64,000 nucleotides of DNA from Rhodoferax lithotrophicus (GCF_019973615.1 NZ_AP024238.1:1984001-2048000); one strand, 5' to 3'; shown: positions 1-9,131, counted from the first letter of the stretch. Numbers and translations: made by a program. Notes: a model not told the origin generated them from the sequence alone.

Positions 1-836
1 AGAACACCCTGGCTGCCTACCGGCGGGATTTGACCCTGTTTGGCACTTGGCTGCAGTCGCAGTCGATGGCGCTGATCAACGTGACCGAGCTGGAGCTCAA
101 TGGCTACTTTGCTGACCAGCACGCTAGCACCAAGGCCACCACCGCCAACCGCAGGCTCACCGTGTTCAAGCGTTTTTTTCGCTGGGCCTTGCGCCAGCGC
201 TTGATCACTGCCGACCCCACCCTCAAACTCCAAGCCGCCAAACAGCCGCTGCGTATGCCCAAAACCCTGACCGAGGCGCAGGTCGAGGCCTTGTTGAACG
301 CCCCGGACGTGAATGAAGCGCTGGGGGTGCGCGACCGCACCATGCTGGAGCTGATGTATGCCAGCGGCCTGCGGGTGAGCGAGTTGGTGGAGCTGAAAGT
401 CTTGAACATCAGCCTGAACGACAACGTGCTGCGGGTCTTGGGCAAGGGCAACAAAGAACGCCTGGTGCCGTTTGGTGAGGTGGCTAGTTTGTGGCTGAAG
501 CGTTATCTGGCACAGCCCCGTACGGAACTGCTGGCGGGCCATCAGAGCGAGGCCCTGTTCATTACCTTGCGTGGCAGCACCCCAGGCACCGCCATGAGCC
601 GGGTGATGTTCTGGATGTTGGTCAAAAAATATGCGTTACTGGCAGGGATCACAGCCCCGCTGTCGCCCCACACCTTGCGTCACGCCTTTGCCACCCATTT
701 GCTCAACCACGGTGCTGATCTGCGTGCAGTTCAAATGTTGCTCGGGCATGTGGACATTTCCACCACCACCATTTACACCCATGTGGCGCGTGAGCGCCTC
801 AAGACCTTGCACGCTCAGCACCATCCGCGTGGCTAA
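1..836 (+). CDS. xerD: Tyrosine recombinase XerD (5' end outside window)
   Basis: This is a site-specific tyrosine recombinase that, with XerC, resolves chromosome dimers at dif during division. The reading frame is open from the first bases (NTLAAYRRD precedes the first possible start, a TTG at 30), so the gene begins upstream of the window. The N-terminal core-binding domain is followed by the catalytic domain. Visible active-site motifs are the first Arg in ASGLRVSELVELK, the HTLRHAFATH box, LLGHVDISTT and the nucleophile Tyr in IYTHVARERL. The HHPRG C-terminus is typical of XerD rather than XerC. It is convergent with the EAL-HDOD gene, 16 bases away. Confidence 0.93.
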   Translation, partial: NTLAAYRRDLTLFGTWLQSQSMALINVTELELNGYFADQHASTKATTANRRLTVFKRFFRWALRQRLITADPTLKLQAAKQPLRMPKTLTEAQVEALLNAPDVNEALGVRDRTMLELMYASGLRVSELVELKVLNISLNDNVLRVLGKGNKERLVPFGEVASLWLKRYLAQPRTELLAGHQSEALFITLRGSTPGTAMSRVMFWMLVKKYALLAGITAPLSPHTLRHAFATHLLNHGADLRAVQMLLGHVDISTTTIYTHVARERLKTLHAQHHPRG

Positions 837-852
837 GCCATTCAGGCTGTTG

Positions 853-2112
853 CTACCGGGTCATGTTTTCAGCCCAGGCCAGCGCCTGCAGGTGCGCCCA
901 GTTGACTTGGTCGCCAGTGAGTTGCAAAGCCATGGCCGTCTCTGCAAACGCCGTGTCATCTGCACTTTCGCAGGCCAGGGTCAACTGCAAAAAGGGAGCC
1001 AGCAGGCCTTTGTTGTACAGCAGGGCATCGGTCACGGTTTGGGGAAGAGAGATTGAAGCCAGGGCCTCTGCCAGCGGGATACCCATCATGGTGTCAAGCA
1101 GGGAAAAAATGCCCACGACAAAGGCGTTGTCGCACTCTTCGGGTGATAGCAGTTCGGCAGCCAGTAACTCCATCAGTCGGCCGCGCACCACGGCTGCGCT
1201 GCCCACGGCAGGTGAACTTGCACCCACGCTGGCACTGGTCATCAGCAAGGCCGCCCAGCGAAACAGCTTTTTCAAGCCCAGGATCATGACCGCATGTTTG
1301 AAGGAGGTCACTTCGCAGCTCAAACCAAAACCTGCTGAATTGATAAATCGCAGCAGGTTGAAAGACAACGTGGGGTCGTGTTTGAGGACTTCTTCAATTT
1401 CTGTGGTGCTGGCCTGCTTGCGTACCAGGTTGATCAATTGGATGATGACCGCCTGAGCCGGGCGTATGGTCTGGCCTTTGATCAGCACCGGTTTGGCAAA
1501 CCAGTAGCCTTGAAACAGGTGAAACCCGAGTGTGTTGGCGTGCTCAAACTGCTCAGCGGTTTCAACTTTTTCGGCCACCAGCTTGGCTGAGGTGGATTGG
1601 TTGGCTTGGGCAACGATGGCTTTAAGTTGCGCCACTTCAAGGCGCGACACATCCAGCTTGATGAAACTCGCCAATGTGAGCCAGGTTGAATAGGCCGGGG
1701 TCAGCACGGTTTCATCAAAAGCCAGTTTGAAGCCACGCTGGTGGACATTGGCCAGGATTTGCCGGTAGGTTTCAATGTCCTCTGGCTCGGACTGATCCAG
1801 TGGCATGGGCGGGATTTCAAGCACCACCCGTTCGGGCTCAATCAATTCCAGATGTCCTGCGGCCAGAGTTTGATGGGTGCAGTTGATGAAAATCAGTTTA
1901 TGTCCGCTCAAGACTTCGCTGTCGGCACTGGACAATAGATTGAACAGCAGCGCCGCATCACTGGCTGCGGTGAAATCCTGGCGCTTGATGGAGCGGTCAA
2001 ACAGTTCGTAGCCGACAACACTGTGTTTGGCATCCAGAACGGGTTGGCGAGCAATGGTCAGGATGGCCAAATCTGAAGCCGGGATGTCGGAGAGGATGGG
2101 AGTGTTCATCAA
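853..2112 (-). CDS. EAL-HDOD domain signalling protein (YuxH-like)
   Basis: This 419-residue cytoplasmic protein has a degenerate EAL domain (about residues 15-200) followed by an HDOD domain (about 205-400). The EAL signature is replaced by a YEL-type motif (VVGYELFDR), as in the YuxH family, so cyclic-di-GMP hydrolysis is doubtful and a scaffold or sensor role is more likely. The HDOD part shows the typical LLRFINSAGFG and KHAVMILGLKKL segments. The start overlaps the stop of the upstream DUF455 gene by 4 bases (ATGA), so the two are probably translationally coupled. The physiological role is not evident from the sequence. Confidence 0.85.
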   Translation of the reverse strand: MMNTPILSDIPASDLAILTIARQPVLDAKHSVVGYELFDRSIKRQDFTAASDAALLFNLLSSADSEVLSGHKLIFINCTHQTLAAGHLELIEPERVVLEIPPMPLDQSEPEDIETYRQILANVHQRGFKLAFDETVLTPAYSTWLTLASFIKLDVSRLEVAQLKAIVAQANQSTSAKLVAEKVETAEQFEHANTLGFHLFQGYWFAKPVLIKGQTIRPAQAVIIQLINLVRKQASTTEIEEVLKHDPTLSFNLLRFINSAGFGLSCEVTSFKHAVMILGLKKLFRWAALLMTSASVGASSPAVGSAAVVRGRLMELLAAELLSPEECDNAFVVGIFSLLDTMMGIPLAEALASISLPQTVTDALLYNKGLLAPFLQLTLACESADDTAFAETAMALQLTGDQVNWAHLQALAWAENMTR

Positions 2113-2975
2113 TGGACGGGAGGTAGGGGTAGAGCATTGGGCTCAGTATGAAGAGCTGCCAATTCGTTTTCCGTAAACCCTGCGGCACGCCGGGCCTGCA
2201 GGTTAAAAGGACCTTTGAGTATCGGGGCTTGAAATTGTTGCGCCAGATGGGCATAGGTGGCTACGGGATCCAGCACACGCTGGGCACATAAATACCGGTA
2301 CCAGCGGTTGCCAATGGCCACATGGCCAATTTCATCGCGCAGGATGATGTCCAGAATAGCTGCACCAGCCAGGTCACCCACCGACACCAGTCGATTGCGC
2401 ACTGCGGGTGTGGCATCCAGGCCACGGGCTTCCAGCGTGCGTGGCACCAGTGCCAGTCGGGCCAGTACATCCACTTTGGTGCGCTCGGCCATGTCCCACA
2501 ACCCGTCGTGGGCGGGAAAGTCGCCATAAGCAAAACCCAGGCTGAGCAGATGTTGCTGCAGCAGGTGAAAGTGCAGAGCCTCTTCTTGCGCCACCCGCCA
2601 CCAGTCCAGGTAAAAATCGGCTGGCATCCCGGCAAAACGCCACATCATGTCCAGCGCCAGGTTGATGGCATTGGCCTCAATGTGGGTGAGTGCATGAATC
2701 AGACCGGCCCGGCCTTCGAGGGTGCCCACTGCGCGGGTTTTGAGTCTGGATGGGTGAACCAGTTGTGGCCGTTCGGGACGGCCCGGTAGGTGGGGAGGCT
2801 CTGGCAGGATTTCATCCACATCCAGCGGCCAATCGGCTGCTTGCAAGGCGTGTACTTGGGCTGCTTTGTCGGAGGCGGCTTCAATTTGCAACAAGCGCAG
2901 GGCTTGCGCACGCAATGAGGCCTGTGGCCGGGAGATGAAAGGGGTGTCGGGGTTGACCGGATGTGTATGCAGCAT
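2109..2975 (-). CDS. DUF455 family ferritin-like protein
   Basis: This 288-residue protein belongs to the DUF455 ferritin-like family. The helical core carries the metal-ligand pattern expected for a di-iron four-helix bundle: Glu in [12 protein letters not shown] (about residue 100), EEALHFH (about 130) and DEIGHVAIG (about 215). The substrate is unknown; relatives are thought to be di-iron oxidases or hydroxylases. It is the first gene of a two-gene unit with the EAL-HDOD gene, and its start lies about 40 bases from the divergent gamma carbonic anhydrase gene, so the two promoters share a very short region. Confidence 0.8.
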   Translation of the reverse strand: MLHTHPVNPDTPFISRPQASLRAQALRLLQIEAASDKAAQVHALQAADWPLDVDEILPEPPHLPGRPERPQLVHPSRLKTRAVGTLEGRAGLIHALTHIEANAINLALDMMWRFAGMPADFYLDWWRVAQEEALHFHLLQQHLLSLGFAYGDFPAHDGLWDMAERTKVDVLARLALVPRTLEARGLDATPAVRNRLVSVGDLAGAAILDIILRDEIGHVAIGNRWYRYLCAQRVLDPVATYAHLAQQFQAPILKGPFNLQARRAAGFTENELAALHTEPNALPLPPVH

Positions 2976-3016
2976 GGTGTCCCTACAATTCTAGTAACTT
3001 GAACCAAAGGATGTTT

Positions 3017-3541
3017 ATGGCAATTTATGAGCTTGAGGGCATGTGCCCCACGGTGGCCGAGTCGGCCTGGGTGGCTGGTAGTGCCGAGGTAATGGGCGAT
3101 GTGGTGCTGGGCGAAGAGGCCAGTGTCTGGTTTGGTGTAGTGGTGCGCGGCGACACATCGGCCATTCGTATTGGTGCGCGCACCAATATTCAGGACTTGA
3201 GTGTGCTGCATTCTGATGTGGGTATGCCTCTGACCATTGGTTCCGGGGTGACGGTTGGCCACAAAGCCATGTTGCATGGGTGTACGGTGGGGGATGACAG
3301 CCTGATCGGCATTGGGGCGGTGGTCCTCAATGGTGCCAAAATCGGCAAAGGTTGTTTGGTGGGGGCGGGGGCTTTGGTGACCGAGGGCAAAGAGTTTCCT
3401 GACGGCTCAATGATCATCGGCAGCCCTGCCAAGGCGGTACGCCAGCTCACAGCCGAGCAGTTGCAGGGCCTGCGCCAGAGCGCTGACCATTACGTGGCCA
3501 ATGCCCAGCGTTTCAAAACCAGCCTGAGCAAAATTGCCTGA
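3017..3541 (+). CDS. Gamma carbonic anhydrase family protein
   Basis: This is a left-handed beta-helix protein of the gamma carbonic anhydrase/PaaY/YrdA family, 174 residues from the chosen start. Hexapeptide-repeat turns run through the middle of the protein. The three metal-binding His are visible in VLHSDVG and GHKAMLHGC. The ATG at 3017 is preferred because AAAGG at 3005-3009 is spaced correctly from it; the ATG at 3011 is too close and a start at 2963 would have no ribosome site. The family may hydrate CO2 or act as an acyltransferase-like protein, and the sequence cannot decide which. Confidence 0.88.
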   Translation: MAIYELEGMCPTVAESAWVAGSAEVMGDVVLGEEASVWFGVVVRGDTSAIRIGARTNIQDLSVLHSDVGMPLTIGSGVTVGHKAMLHGCTVGDDSLIGIGAVVLNGAKIGKGCLVGAGALVTEGKEFPDGSMIIGSPAKAVRQLTAEQLQGLRQSADHYVANAQRFKTSLSKIA

Positions 3542-3580
3542 AGTCCAGGCCTTCTTTTTTTAATTCACGGGTGAAATCAC

Positions 3581-4567
3581 TTGTCTGAAATTCATAAATT
3601 CATCTTTGACGGCCTGCCCGTGCGCGGAGCCGTGGTGCGTCTGACCGATGCCTGGACCGAAATTTTGCACCGTCGCGCCAGTAACACGACACACGGCGCG
3701 TATCCGCTGCCAGTGCAGTCCTTGTTGGGTGAGATGACGGCAGCGGCGGTGCTGATGCAGTCCAACATCAAGTTCAATGGTTCGCTCATCGTGCAGGTGT
3801 TGGGTGACGGTCCGGTCAAACTGGCGGTGGTGGAGGTGCAAAGCGATTTTTCCTTGCGGGCGACGGCCACTGTTCATGGAGAGGTCAGCCCGCAGGCCAC
3901 TCTGAGCCAGTTGGTGAATGTGGGCCATGAAGGTCGCTGCGCCATCACGCTGGACCCCAAAGACCGTCAGCCCGGTCAGCAACCCTATCAAGGTGTGGTG
4001 CCGCTGTATGGTGATGCCCACGAAAAGCTGGAGGTATTCAGCGACGTGTTGCAGCATTACATGCTGCAAAGTGAGCAGCTGGATACCACCCTTGTCCTGG
4101 CTGCGGATGACAAGGTTGCCGCAGGCTTGCTGATTCAGCGCCTTCCCATGGCCGGTACGGGCAATTTGGCCGGCACGTCCCGGACGGCTGATGAAGACCA
4201 GATAGGCATCAATGAACACTACAACCGTATTGCCATGCTGGCTGCCAGCCTGAAGCGTGAAGAGTTGCTGACGCTGGATGTGGAAACCATTTTGCACCGG
4301 CTTTTTTGGGAAGAAAACCTGCTGCGTTTCGAGCCGCTGCAAGGTGACAGCGGCCCCCGATTTTCATGCACGTGCAGCCGGGAGCGGGTCGGCAAAATGA
4401 TTCAGGGCCTGGGTGCAGAGGAAGCCAACAGCATTGTCAAAGAGCAGGGGCAGGTTGAAGTGGGCTGCGATTTTTGTGGCGTACAGTACCGGTTTGATGC
4501 GGTTGATGTGGCACAAATCTTTCGTTTGCCCGGTGAGCAAGCACCGGCCAGCACTGCGCTGCATTAA
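3581..4567 (+). CDS. hslO: Redox-regulated chaperone Hsp33
   Basis: This is the Hsp33 holdase chaperone (328 residues), activated in the cytosol by oxidation of a zinc-bound cysteine centre. The N-terminal substrate-binding fold is intact (FDGLPVRGAVVRL). The C-terminal redox switch is complete: a CxC (SCTCSRERV, about residues 263-265) followed by a CxxC (CDFCGVQ, about 296-299). The only suitable start is the TTG at 3581, because an in-frame TGA lies 9 bases upstream. It is convergent with zapA, with 47 bases between them. Confidence 0.95.
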   Translation: MSEIHKFIFDGLPVRGAVVRLTDAWTEILHRRASNTTHGAYPLPVQSLLGEMTAAAVLMQSNIKFNGSLIVQVLGDGPVKLAVVEVQSDFSLRATATVHGEVSPQATLSQLVNVGHEGRCAITLDPKDRQPGQQPYQGVVPLYGDAHEKLEVFSDVLQHYMLQSEQLDTTLVLAADDKVAAGLLIQRLPMAGTGNLAGTSRTADEDQIGINEHYNRIAMLAASLKREELLTLDVETILHRLFWEENLLRFEPLQGDSGPRFSCTCSRERVGKMIQGLGAEEANSIVKEQGQVEVGCDFCGVQYRFDAVDVAQIFRLPGEQAPASTALH

Positions 4568-4614
4568 GAACATGGGCCGCACGGGAAGCCACTGGGCCTG
4601 ACCGTGAAGCTCAA

Positions 4615-4935
4615 TCAGAGCAAGCGCTCGTCGCGGGCTAATGCCTCATCCAGCCGGGCTACCAAGGAGCCGAGCCGCTGACTGGTTTCATCCGGCGTAG
4701 CAGGTGCGGCCTGGGTGGGTTTGGCTTGGTGCGCGGTTTGATCGGCCAAATCAAATGCCAGGTTAAGGGCCGCCAACACCGCAATGCGGTCACGTGCACG
4801 CACCTTGCCAGCTTCGCGAATTCTGCACATGGCGGTGTCTACTTTTTCTACCGCATCCAGCAGGCGGGCATCACCACCATCGGGGCAGCCCAGCAGGTAG
4901 CTTTGGCCCATGATCTGCACTTCAAGCTGTTTCAT
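4615..4935 (-). CDS. zapA: Cell division protein ZapA
   Basis: This 106-residue protein promotes FtsZ bundling at the Z ring. The N-terminal ZapA domain is recognisable (EVQIMGQSYLLGCPDGG, then RIREAGKVRARDRIAVLAALNLAFDL), followed by an Ala/Pro/Thr-rich linker and a C-terminal helix. The start overlaps the stop of the upstream coiled-coil gene by 4 bases, suggesting translational coupling. In gammaproteobacteria 6S RNA often follows zapA; here only 47 bases separate it from hslO, so 6S RNA is not at this site. Confidence 0.93.
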   Translation of the reverse strand: MKQLEVQIMGQSYLLGCPDGGDARLLDAVEKVDTAMCRIREAGKVRARDRIAVLAALNLAFDLADQTAHQAKPTQAAPATPDETSQRLGSLVARLDEALARDERLL

Positions 4936-5189
4936 GCCTGGTCTCGTTCTGTGGCGGTTTTGAAGGCGGGCTTGATGCTGGCGCTGCTGTTTTCGCTGGG
5001 TAAGCGTTCCAGCAAGGCGTCCACACGGGCACGCGCCGCGCTCAGGCGGCTTTTAAGTGAATCACGTTCTTGCGTGAGGGTGCCAATTTGCTGATAAAGC
5101 AGGGCATTGGTACGTGTGAGTTCGTCATAACGCACCAGTAAACGCTCTACACGTTCGGCAATTTGATCGATTTGATTGAGTTCCGACAT
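4932..5189 (-). CDS. ZapB-like coiled-coil protein
   Basis: This 85-residue, almost entirely helical protein has heptad-like spacing of hydrophobic residues (ERVERLLVRYDELTRTNALL, then IGTLTQERDSLKSRL). It resembles the small coiled-coil proteins (TIGR02449/ZapB-like) encoded immediately upstream of zapA in betaproteobacteria. The 4-base overlap with zapA supports a joint role at the division site. The function is inferred from position and coiled-coil character only. Its promoter must lie in the region shared with the divergent btuB leader. Confidence 0.7.
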   Translation of the reverse strand: MSELNQIDQIAERVERLLVRYDELTRTNALLYQQIGTLTQERDSLKSRLSAARARVDALLERLPSENSSASIKPAFKTATERDQA

Positions 5190-5240
5190 AGACCGACATT
5201 GTAGGGTTTTGGCAAGCCGGCCCGGCTAGAATCCAGTGCG

Positions 5241-5455
5241 TTGGTGCTCGCGGTGTGGTTCGCATGCCGCAGTTCAACGGGAAGCAGGAGGGTGAGTCCA
5301 CAGGGACAAGCCTAACCTGCGCTGCCCCCGCAACGGTAAGTGGACGAATCTTTTTCTGATTCCGCTGTTGTCCAGGCCACTGGGTGTTTTTTTAAACATC
5401 TGGGAAGGCGACGACGGTTGACTCCACCAGCCCGGATACCGGCCAACACGGTGGC
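5241..5455 (+). promoter_or_regulatory. Cobalamin riboswitch upstream of btuB
   Basis: An adenosylcobalamin-type aptamer is readable in order: the 5' element GGTGCTCGCGG, GGGAAGCAGG, GGTGAGTCC, the conserved core TGCCCCCGCAACGGTAAGTG (about 5323-5342), CCACTGGG, GGGAAGGCGACGACGGTTGA and the B12 box AGCCCGGATACCGGCC (5429-5444). A TAGAAT at 5227-5232 could be the -10 of the promoter, but no good -35 is visible. It should repress the btuB uptake operon when coenzyme B12 is abundant. Confidence 0.95.
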
Positions 5456-5490
5456 TGCTCGCTTCAAAACGAGCAACCGTGACGCTCACG

Positions 5491-5510
5491 CACCGTCGGG
5501 GACGACGGTG
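5491..5510 (+). promoter_or_regulatory. Hairpin masking the btuB ribosome site (expression platform)
   Basis: CACCGTCG (5491-5498) and CGACGGTG (5503-5510) form a perfect 8-bp stem with a GGGA loop. The 3' arm runs into the GGTGAGAG stretch that serves as the Shine-Dalgarno for the ATG at 5521. There is no U-run after it, so control of translation initiation is more likely than transcription termination. A second, imperfect stem lies just upstream (about 5448-5481). Confidence 0.6.
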
Positions 5511-5520
5511 AGAGCATTTG

Positions 5521-7395
5521 ATGCTTTCTTTCTCAACTATGAAAAATTGTTCTTCTTCTAAGCGCGGTCGCGTTCCTGTGCGCTTATGCGTGTCTTTTCT
5601 GGCGGTGATGGCCGCATTTCCGGTGTTGGCACAGAGTCAAGTGGCTACTTTGAAAGATGTCGTGGTGACGGCTAGTCGGGTACAGCAGCCAGTGACCGAT
5701 GTGGTGGCAGACATCAGCCTCATTGATCGCACGGAAATAGATCGTCTGGGTGTGACCTCGGTAGCGCAATTGCTGGCCAGATTGCCAGGCTTGCAGACCA
5801 TTGCTTCAAGTGATTCAAATAGCGTCTACATCCGTGGTGCCGATGCTCGCATGACGGCGCTGTATGTGGATGGCGTTCGGGTGGATTCCCAGGACGGTTT
5901 GCGTTTGGGTGGTGGTGCCCCTTGGGAGTTGGTACCGTTGAACCAAATTGATCGCATAGAGGTGTTGCGTGGCCCGGCCAGTGCGGTTTATGGCTCAGAT
6001 GCCATGGGGGGGGTGATTCAGATTTTTACCCGTCGGGGCGAGGCAGGTTTCAGTCCGTTTGTGAATCTCGGGGTGGGCAGTTTTAACCAGACAAAATGGG
6101 AAGCCGGGTTCAGCGGTGCCCAATCTGGATGGGACTATGCGTTGAGTGTGGGCCGTGAGGACAGTGATGGTTTCAACACCCGTCCTGATTTGGTTCATAA
6201 GCCTGATCATGAGGCCAGTTCACGTCAAAGTGGCAGTTTGAACCTGGGTTACCAGTTGTCTTCATCGCACCGGCTTGAATTGACCGCGCTGGACAGCACC
6301 TTGGAAACCCAATACGTGCCATGGGGTGGTGGCACAGACATCAATGTCAAAAGCCATTTGAGTACGTCGGCGTTGAGTTGGCGTGCACAGTGGACAGATG
6401 TCTACAGCACCCGTTTGAGTCTGTCGCAAAGTCAGATGGACAGAACCGATAACGCCCCCAACGACTTCAAAACCAATTTGCAAACGGTGCTGTTTGAAAA
6501 TAATGTCCGTTTGGGCAAAGGCATGTTGACGGCCGTCCTGGAAGAGCGCCGTGATGATTTTGATGCCAAGGCCACCACATGGGACCCGGCTTTTAAAGGG
6601 TCACGCACACAAAACGCGGTGGCTCTGGGCTATGGGGCCAACTACGGCCAACACGCCGTGCAGATCAATCTGCGCCAGGACAATGACAGCTTGTTCACCT
6701 CCAAATCAACCGGTGCACTGGCTTATGCCTACAGCTTTGCGCCCCATTGGCGTGCCAATGTGTCTACCGGAACAGCTTTTCGGGTGCCGACACTGGAGCA
6801 GGTGTATGGCCCGTATGGAGATACCAAGCTGGCACCTGAATCCAACCAAAACCACGAGGTGGGTGTCAGCTATGCCACCGCTGTGCGCACAGTCAAGGCG
6901 GTGGTGTACCGCAATGATGTCTCCAACCTGATCAGCTCCAGTCAGACACTCAGTAGCTGCTCTGCTGGCTTCTTTTGTTATTACAACGTTGGTCAGGCCA
7001 GCATTCAGGGGGTGACCCTCAGCGGAACACAACGGCTTGGCCCTTATGAAATGCGCGCATCGCTGGATACGCTGGATCCCATCAATAGCGTGACCGGCAA
7101 GACACTTAGCCTGCGTGCCCGCAAAACACTGATGCTGGGTGTGGATCGTCGTGTGGCCACATGGCACCTGGGTGGCGAAGTACAGGCGGTAGGTGAGCGT
7201 TTTGACAATGCTGCCAACACCGTTGTGTTGCCGGGTTATGCGTTGCTGAACCTGAATGCCAGCCAACAGATGAGCAAAGATTGGCAACTGGTGATGCGAC
7301 TGGACAATGCTGCTGATGTCAAATACCAGCAAGTGGGTCAAATGGCCACCGCCGGGCGAAGTTTTTATCTGGGCTTGCAGTGGCAACCGCGTTGA
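5521..7395 (+). CDS. btuB: TonB-dependent vitamin B12 receptor BtuB
   Basis: This outer-membrane, TonB-dependent receptor (624 residues) imports cobalamin. A signal peptide ends near VLAQSQ. The TonB box region (TLKDVVVTASR) and plug domain follow (about residues 30-160, with VYIRGADARMTALYVDGVRV and RGPASAVYGSDAMGGVIQI). The rest is a beta-barrel ending in an aromatic-rich strand (SFYLGLQWQPR). The assignment to B12 rests on the cobalamin riboswitch in the leader and the downstream BtuF/C/D-like genes. The ATG at 5539 is an alternative start. The next gene begins 8 bases after the stop. Confidence 0.93.
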   Translation: MLSFSTMKNCSSSKRGRVPVRLCVSFLAVMAAFPVLAQSQVATLKDVVVTASRVQQPVTDVVADISLIDRTEIDRLGVTSVAQLLARLPGLQTIASSDSNSVYIRGADARMTALYVDGVRVDSQDGLRLGGGAPWELVPLNQIDRIEVLRGPASAVYGSDAMGGVIQIFTRRGEAGFSPFVNLGVGSFNQTKWEAGFSGAQSGWDYALSVGREDSDGFNTRPDLVHKPDHEASSRQSGSLNLGYQLSSSHRLELTALDSTLETQYVPWGGGTDINVKSHLSTSALSWRAQWTDVYSTRLSLSQSQMDRTDNAPNDFKTNLQTVLFENNVRLGKGMLTAVLEERRDDFDAKATTWDPAFKGSRTQNAVALGYGANYGQHAVQINLRQDNDSLFTSKSTGALAYAYSFAPHWRANVSTGTAFRVPTLEQVYGPYGDTKLAPESNQNHEVGVSYATAVRTVKAVVYRNDVSNLISSSQTLSSCSAGFFCYYNVGQASIQGVTLSGTQRLGPYEMRASLDTLDPINSVTGKTLSLRARKTLMLGVDRRVATWHLGGEVQAVGERFDNAANTVVLPGYALLNLNASQQMSKDWQLVMRLDNAADVKYQQVGQMATAGRSFYLGLQWQPR

Positions 7396-7402
7396 GGGTT
7401 TT

Positions 7403-8242
7403 GTGAAACCACTTTTATCTGCAGACACCCTGGGCCCGCAGCGCATCGTCTGCCTGACCGAGGAAACCACGGAGTGGTTGTACTTGTTGGGGCAGGAGCA
7501 CCGCATTGTGGGTATCTCTGGCTACACCGTGCGGCCACGTCGGGCACGCGCTGAAAAGCCCAGAGTAAGCGCCTTCACCAGCGCCAAGCTGGACAAAATC
7601 CTGGCGCTGCAGCCCGACTGCGTGCTGGGTTTTTCGGACATGCAGGCCGATATTGCCAGCAGTCTGATCCGCTCCGGGGTGCAGGTGACGGTATTTAATC
7701 AGCGTAGCGTGGCCGAGATTTTCGATGTGTTGTACCAAGTGGCGGCGATGGTAGGTCAGGCTGAGCAGGGTGTGGCATTGCTTCAAAATATGAAGCACTC
7801 CATGCTTGAAATACAAGCACTAGCGGCCAAATTGACCCGCAGACCCAAAATTTATTTTGAAGAATGGGACACACCACACATCAGCGCCATCCGCTGGGTG
7901 TCGGAGCTGATTGGCGTGGCTGGGGGTGATGATATTTTTCCTGAACTGGCGGCGCAGTCTTTGGGCAAACATCGGATCATTGCCGATGCCAACGTGATCA
8001 TCCAGCGCAACCCCGATATCATCATCGGCTCATGGTGTGGCAAGAAGTTCAACCGGGAGCAGGTGGCCGCACGACCCGGCTGGAGTGCGGTGGCCGCCGT
8101 CAAGACAGGGCATATTTTTGAAATCAAATCGGCCGACATCCTGCAGCCAGGCCCGGCTGCGTTGACCGATGGTGTGGCAGCGCTGCACCAAATCGTGATG
8201 GACTGGAGCCGACATGAACCAATGTGGTCTTCCATACCTTGA
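7403..8242 (+). CDS. BtuF-like cobalamin-binding protein without a signal peptide
   Basis: This 279-residue protein has the helical-backbone periplasmic-binding fold of BtuF/FecB (RIVCLTEETTEWLYLLG, ILALQPDCVLGFSD, NPDIIIGSWCG). From the GTG at 7403, placed 5 bases after GAGGG, the protein starts directly with the binding domain and has no signal peptide or lipobox. Starts further upstream would lie inside btuB and add no secretion signal. It may bind corrinoids in the cytosol, or its export signal may have been lost. A mini-repeat insertion contributes about 17 codons in the middle (7783-7835). It sits between btuB and a second, exported BtuF. Confidence 0.75.
   Translation: MKPLLSADTLGPQRIVCLTEETTEWLYLLGQEHRIVGISGYTVRPRRARAEKPRVSAFTSAKLDKILALQPDCVLGFSDMQADIASSLIRSGVQVTVFNQRSVAEIFDVLYQVAAMVGQAEQGVALLQNMKHSMLEIQALAAKLTRRPKIYFEEWDTPHISAIRWVSELIGVAGGDDIFPELAAQSLGKHRIIADANVIIQRNPDIIIGSWCGKKFNREQVAARPGWSAVAAVKTGHIFEIKSADILQPGPAALTDGVAALHQIVMDWSRHEPMWSSIP
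7783..7835. repeat. Dispersed mini inverted repeat inside the BtuF-like gene
   Basis: The segment contains ATGCTTGAAATACAAGCACT followed by AGCGGCCAAATTGA, matching the dispersed repeat of this window (roughly ATAGC..GCGCTTG..AAGCGC..GGCC..TTT). It stays in frame and encodes a helix-like linker (HSMLEIQALAAKL). Confidence 0.6.
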
Positions 8243-8252
8243 GAAAGGCCAG

Positions 8253-9131
8253 ATGATGTTGGCGCGCTGGATGGTTTGTATGCTGGTGCTGAGCATGTAC
8301 GGTATGGGCGCTGCACATGCCCTGCAAGTCACGGATGAGCGGGGGATTTCGGTTCATTTCACCCAGCCGCCACAGCGCATCGTCAGCCTGTTGCCGTCCC
8401 TGACCGAAACGGTGTGTGAACTGGGGCAGTGCGCCCTGTTGGTGGGTGTGGATCGTTATTCAAATTACCCTGACCGCGTCAAAAAGTTGCCGCAAGTTGG
8501 GGGTGGTCTGGACCCCAACATCGAGGCCATTGTGGCCCTGAAGCCGGATCTGGTGCTCATGGCCACCTCTTCACGGTTTGGTGATCGGCTGCAATCGTTG
8601 GGTATCAAGGTGTTGGCCCTGGAGCCCAAAACCCATGCGGATGTGAAGCGTGTGCTGGAGAAAGTTGGCCAAGTGCTGGCAGTTCAGGATGCGGCACGTG
8701 TCTGGCGTGTGATCGACGCGGCCACCTCTGCGGCGGCGCAGTCCATTCCTCACACTGCCACGCCGATACGGGTTTACTTTGAGGCCAATTCCGGTCCCTA
8801 TGGTGCCAGCGAGTCCTCCTTTATTGGTGAAACCCTGACCCGCCTCGGTGTCAAAAATATTCTTCCAGCGGCGCTCGGGCCGTTTCCCAAGCTCAACCCC
8901 GAGTACATCGTGCGGGCCAACCCGGATGTGATCATGATGGGGCAGCGCAGTGTGGACAACCTGGAACAGCGCCCAGGCTGGCAAGGCATGCGAGCGGTGC
9001 GTGCGCATCGGGTGTGTGTGTTCAGCGCCGAGCAGTCGGACATTCTGGTGCGCCCCGGCCCGCGTATGGCTGAAGGTGCGCGACTGATGGCGCAGTGTTT
9101 GAACGACAAAATAGAGAGCGATCAACGGTGA
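8253..9131 (+). CDS. btuF: Periplasmic cobalamin-binding protein BtuF-like
   Basis: This is an ABC-type substrate-binding protein with a helical backbone, 292 residues, with a clear signal peptide (MLARWMVCMLVLSMYGMGAA, cleaved after AHA). The mature part begins with the typical LQVTDERGISVHFTQPPQRI and continues VSLLPSLTETVCELG and NPDVIMMGQRSVDNL. The start at 8253 has GAAAGG five bases upstream; an ATG at 8214 inside the previous gene is less likely. Its stop overlaps the permease start (GTGA), so transport genes are coupled. It probably delivers cobalamin from BtuB to the inner-membrane transporter. Confidence 0.88.
   Translation: MMLARWMVCMLVLSMYGMGAAHALQVTDERGISVHFTQPPQRIVSLLPSLTETVCELGQCALLVGVDRYSNYPDRVKKLPQVGGGLDPNIEAIVALKPDLVLMATSSRFGDRLQSLGIKVLALEPKTHADVKRVLEKVGQVLAVQDAARVWRVIDAATSAAAQSIPHTATPIRVYFEANSGPYGASESSFIGETLTRLGVKNILPAALGPFPKLNPEYIVRANPDVIMMGQRSVDNLEQRPGWQGMRAVRAHRVCVFSAEQSDILVRPGPRMAEGARLMAQCLNDKIESDQR

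Noticed and set aside
4568..4614. 6S RNA next to zapA
   Set aside because: Only 47 bases separate zapA from hslO, too little for 6S RNA.
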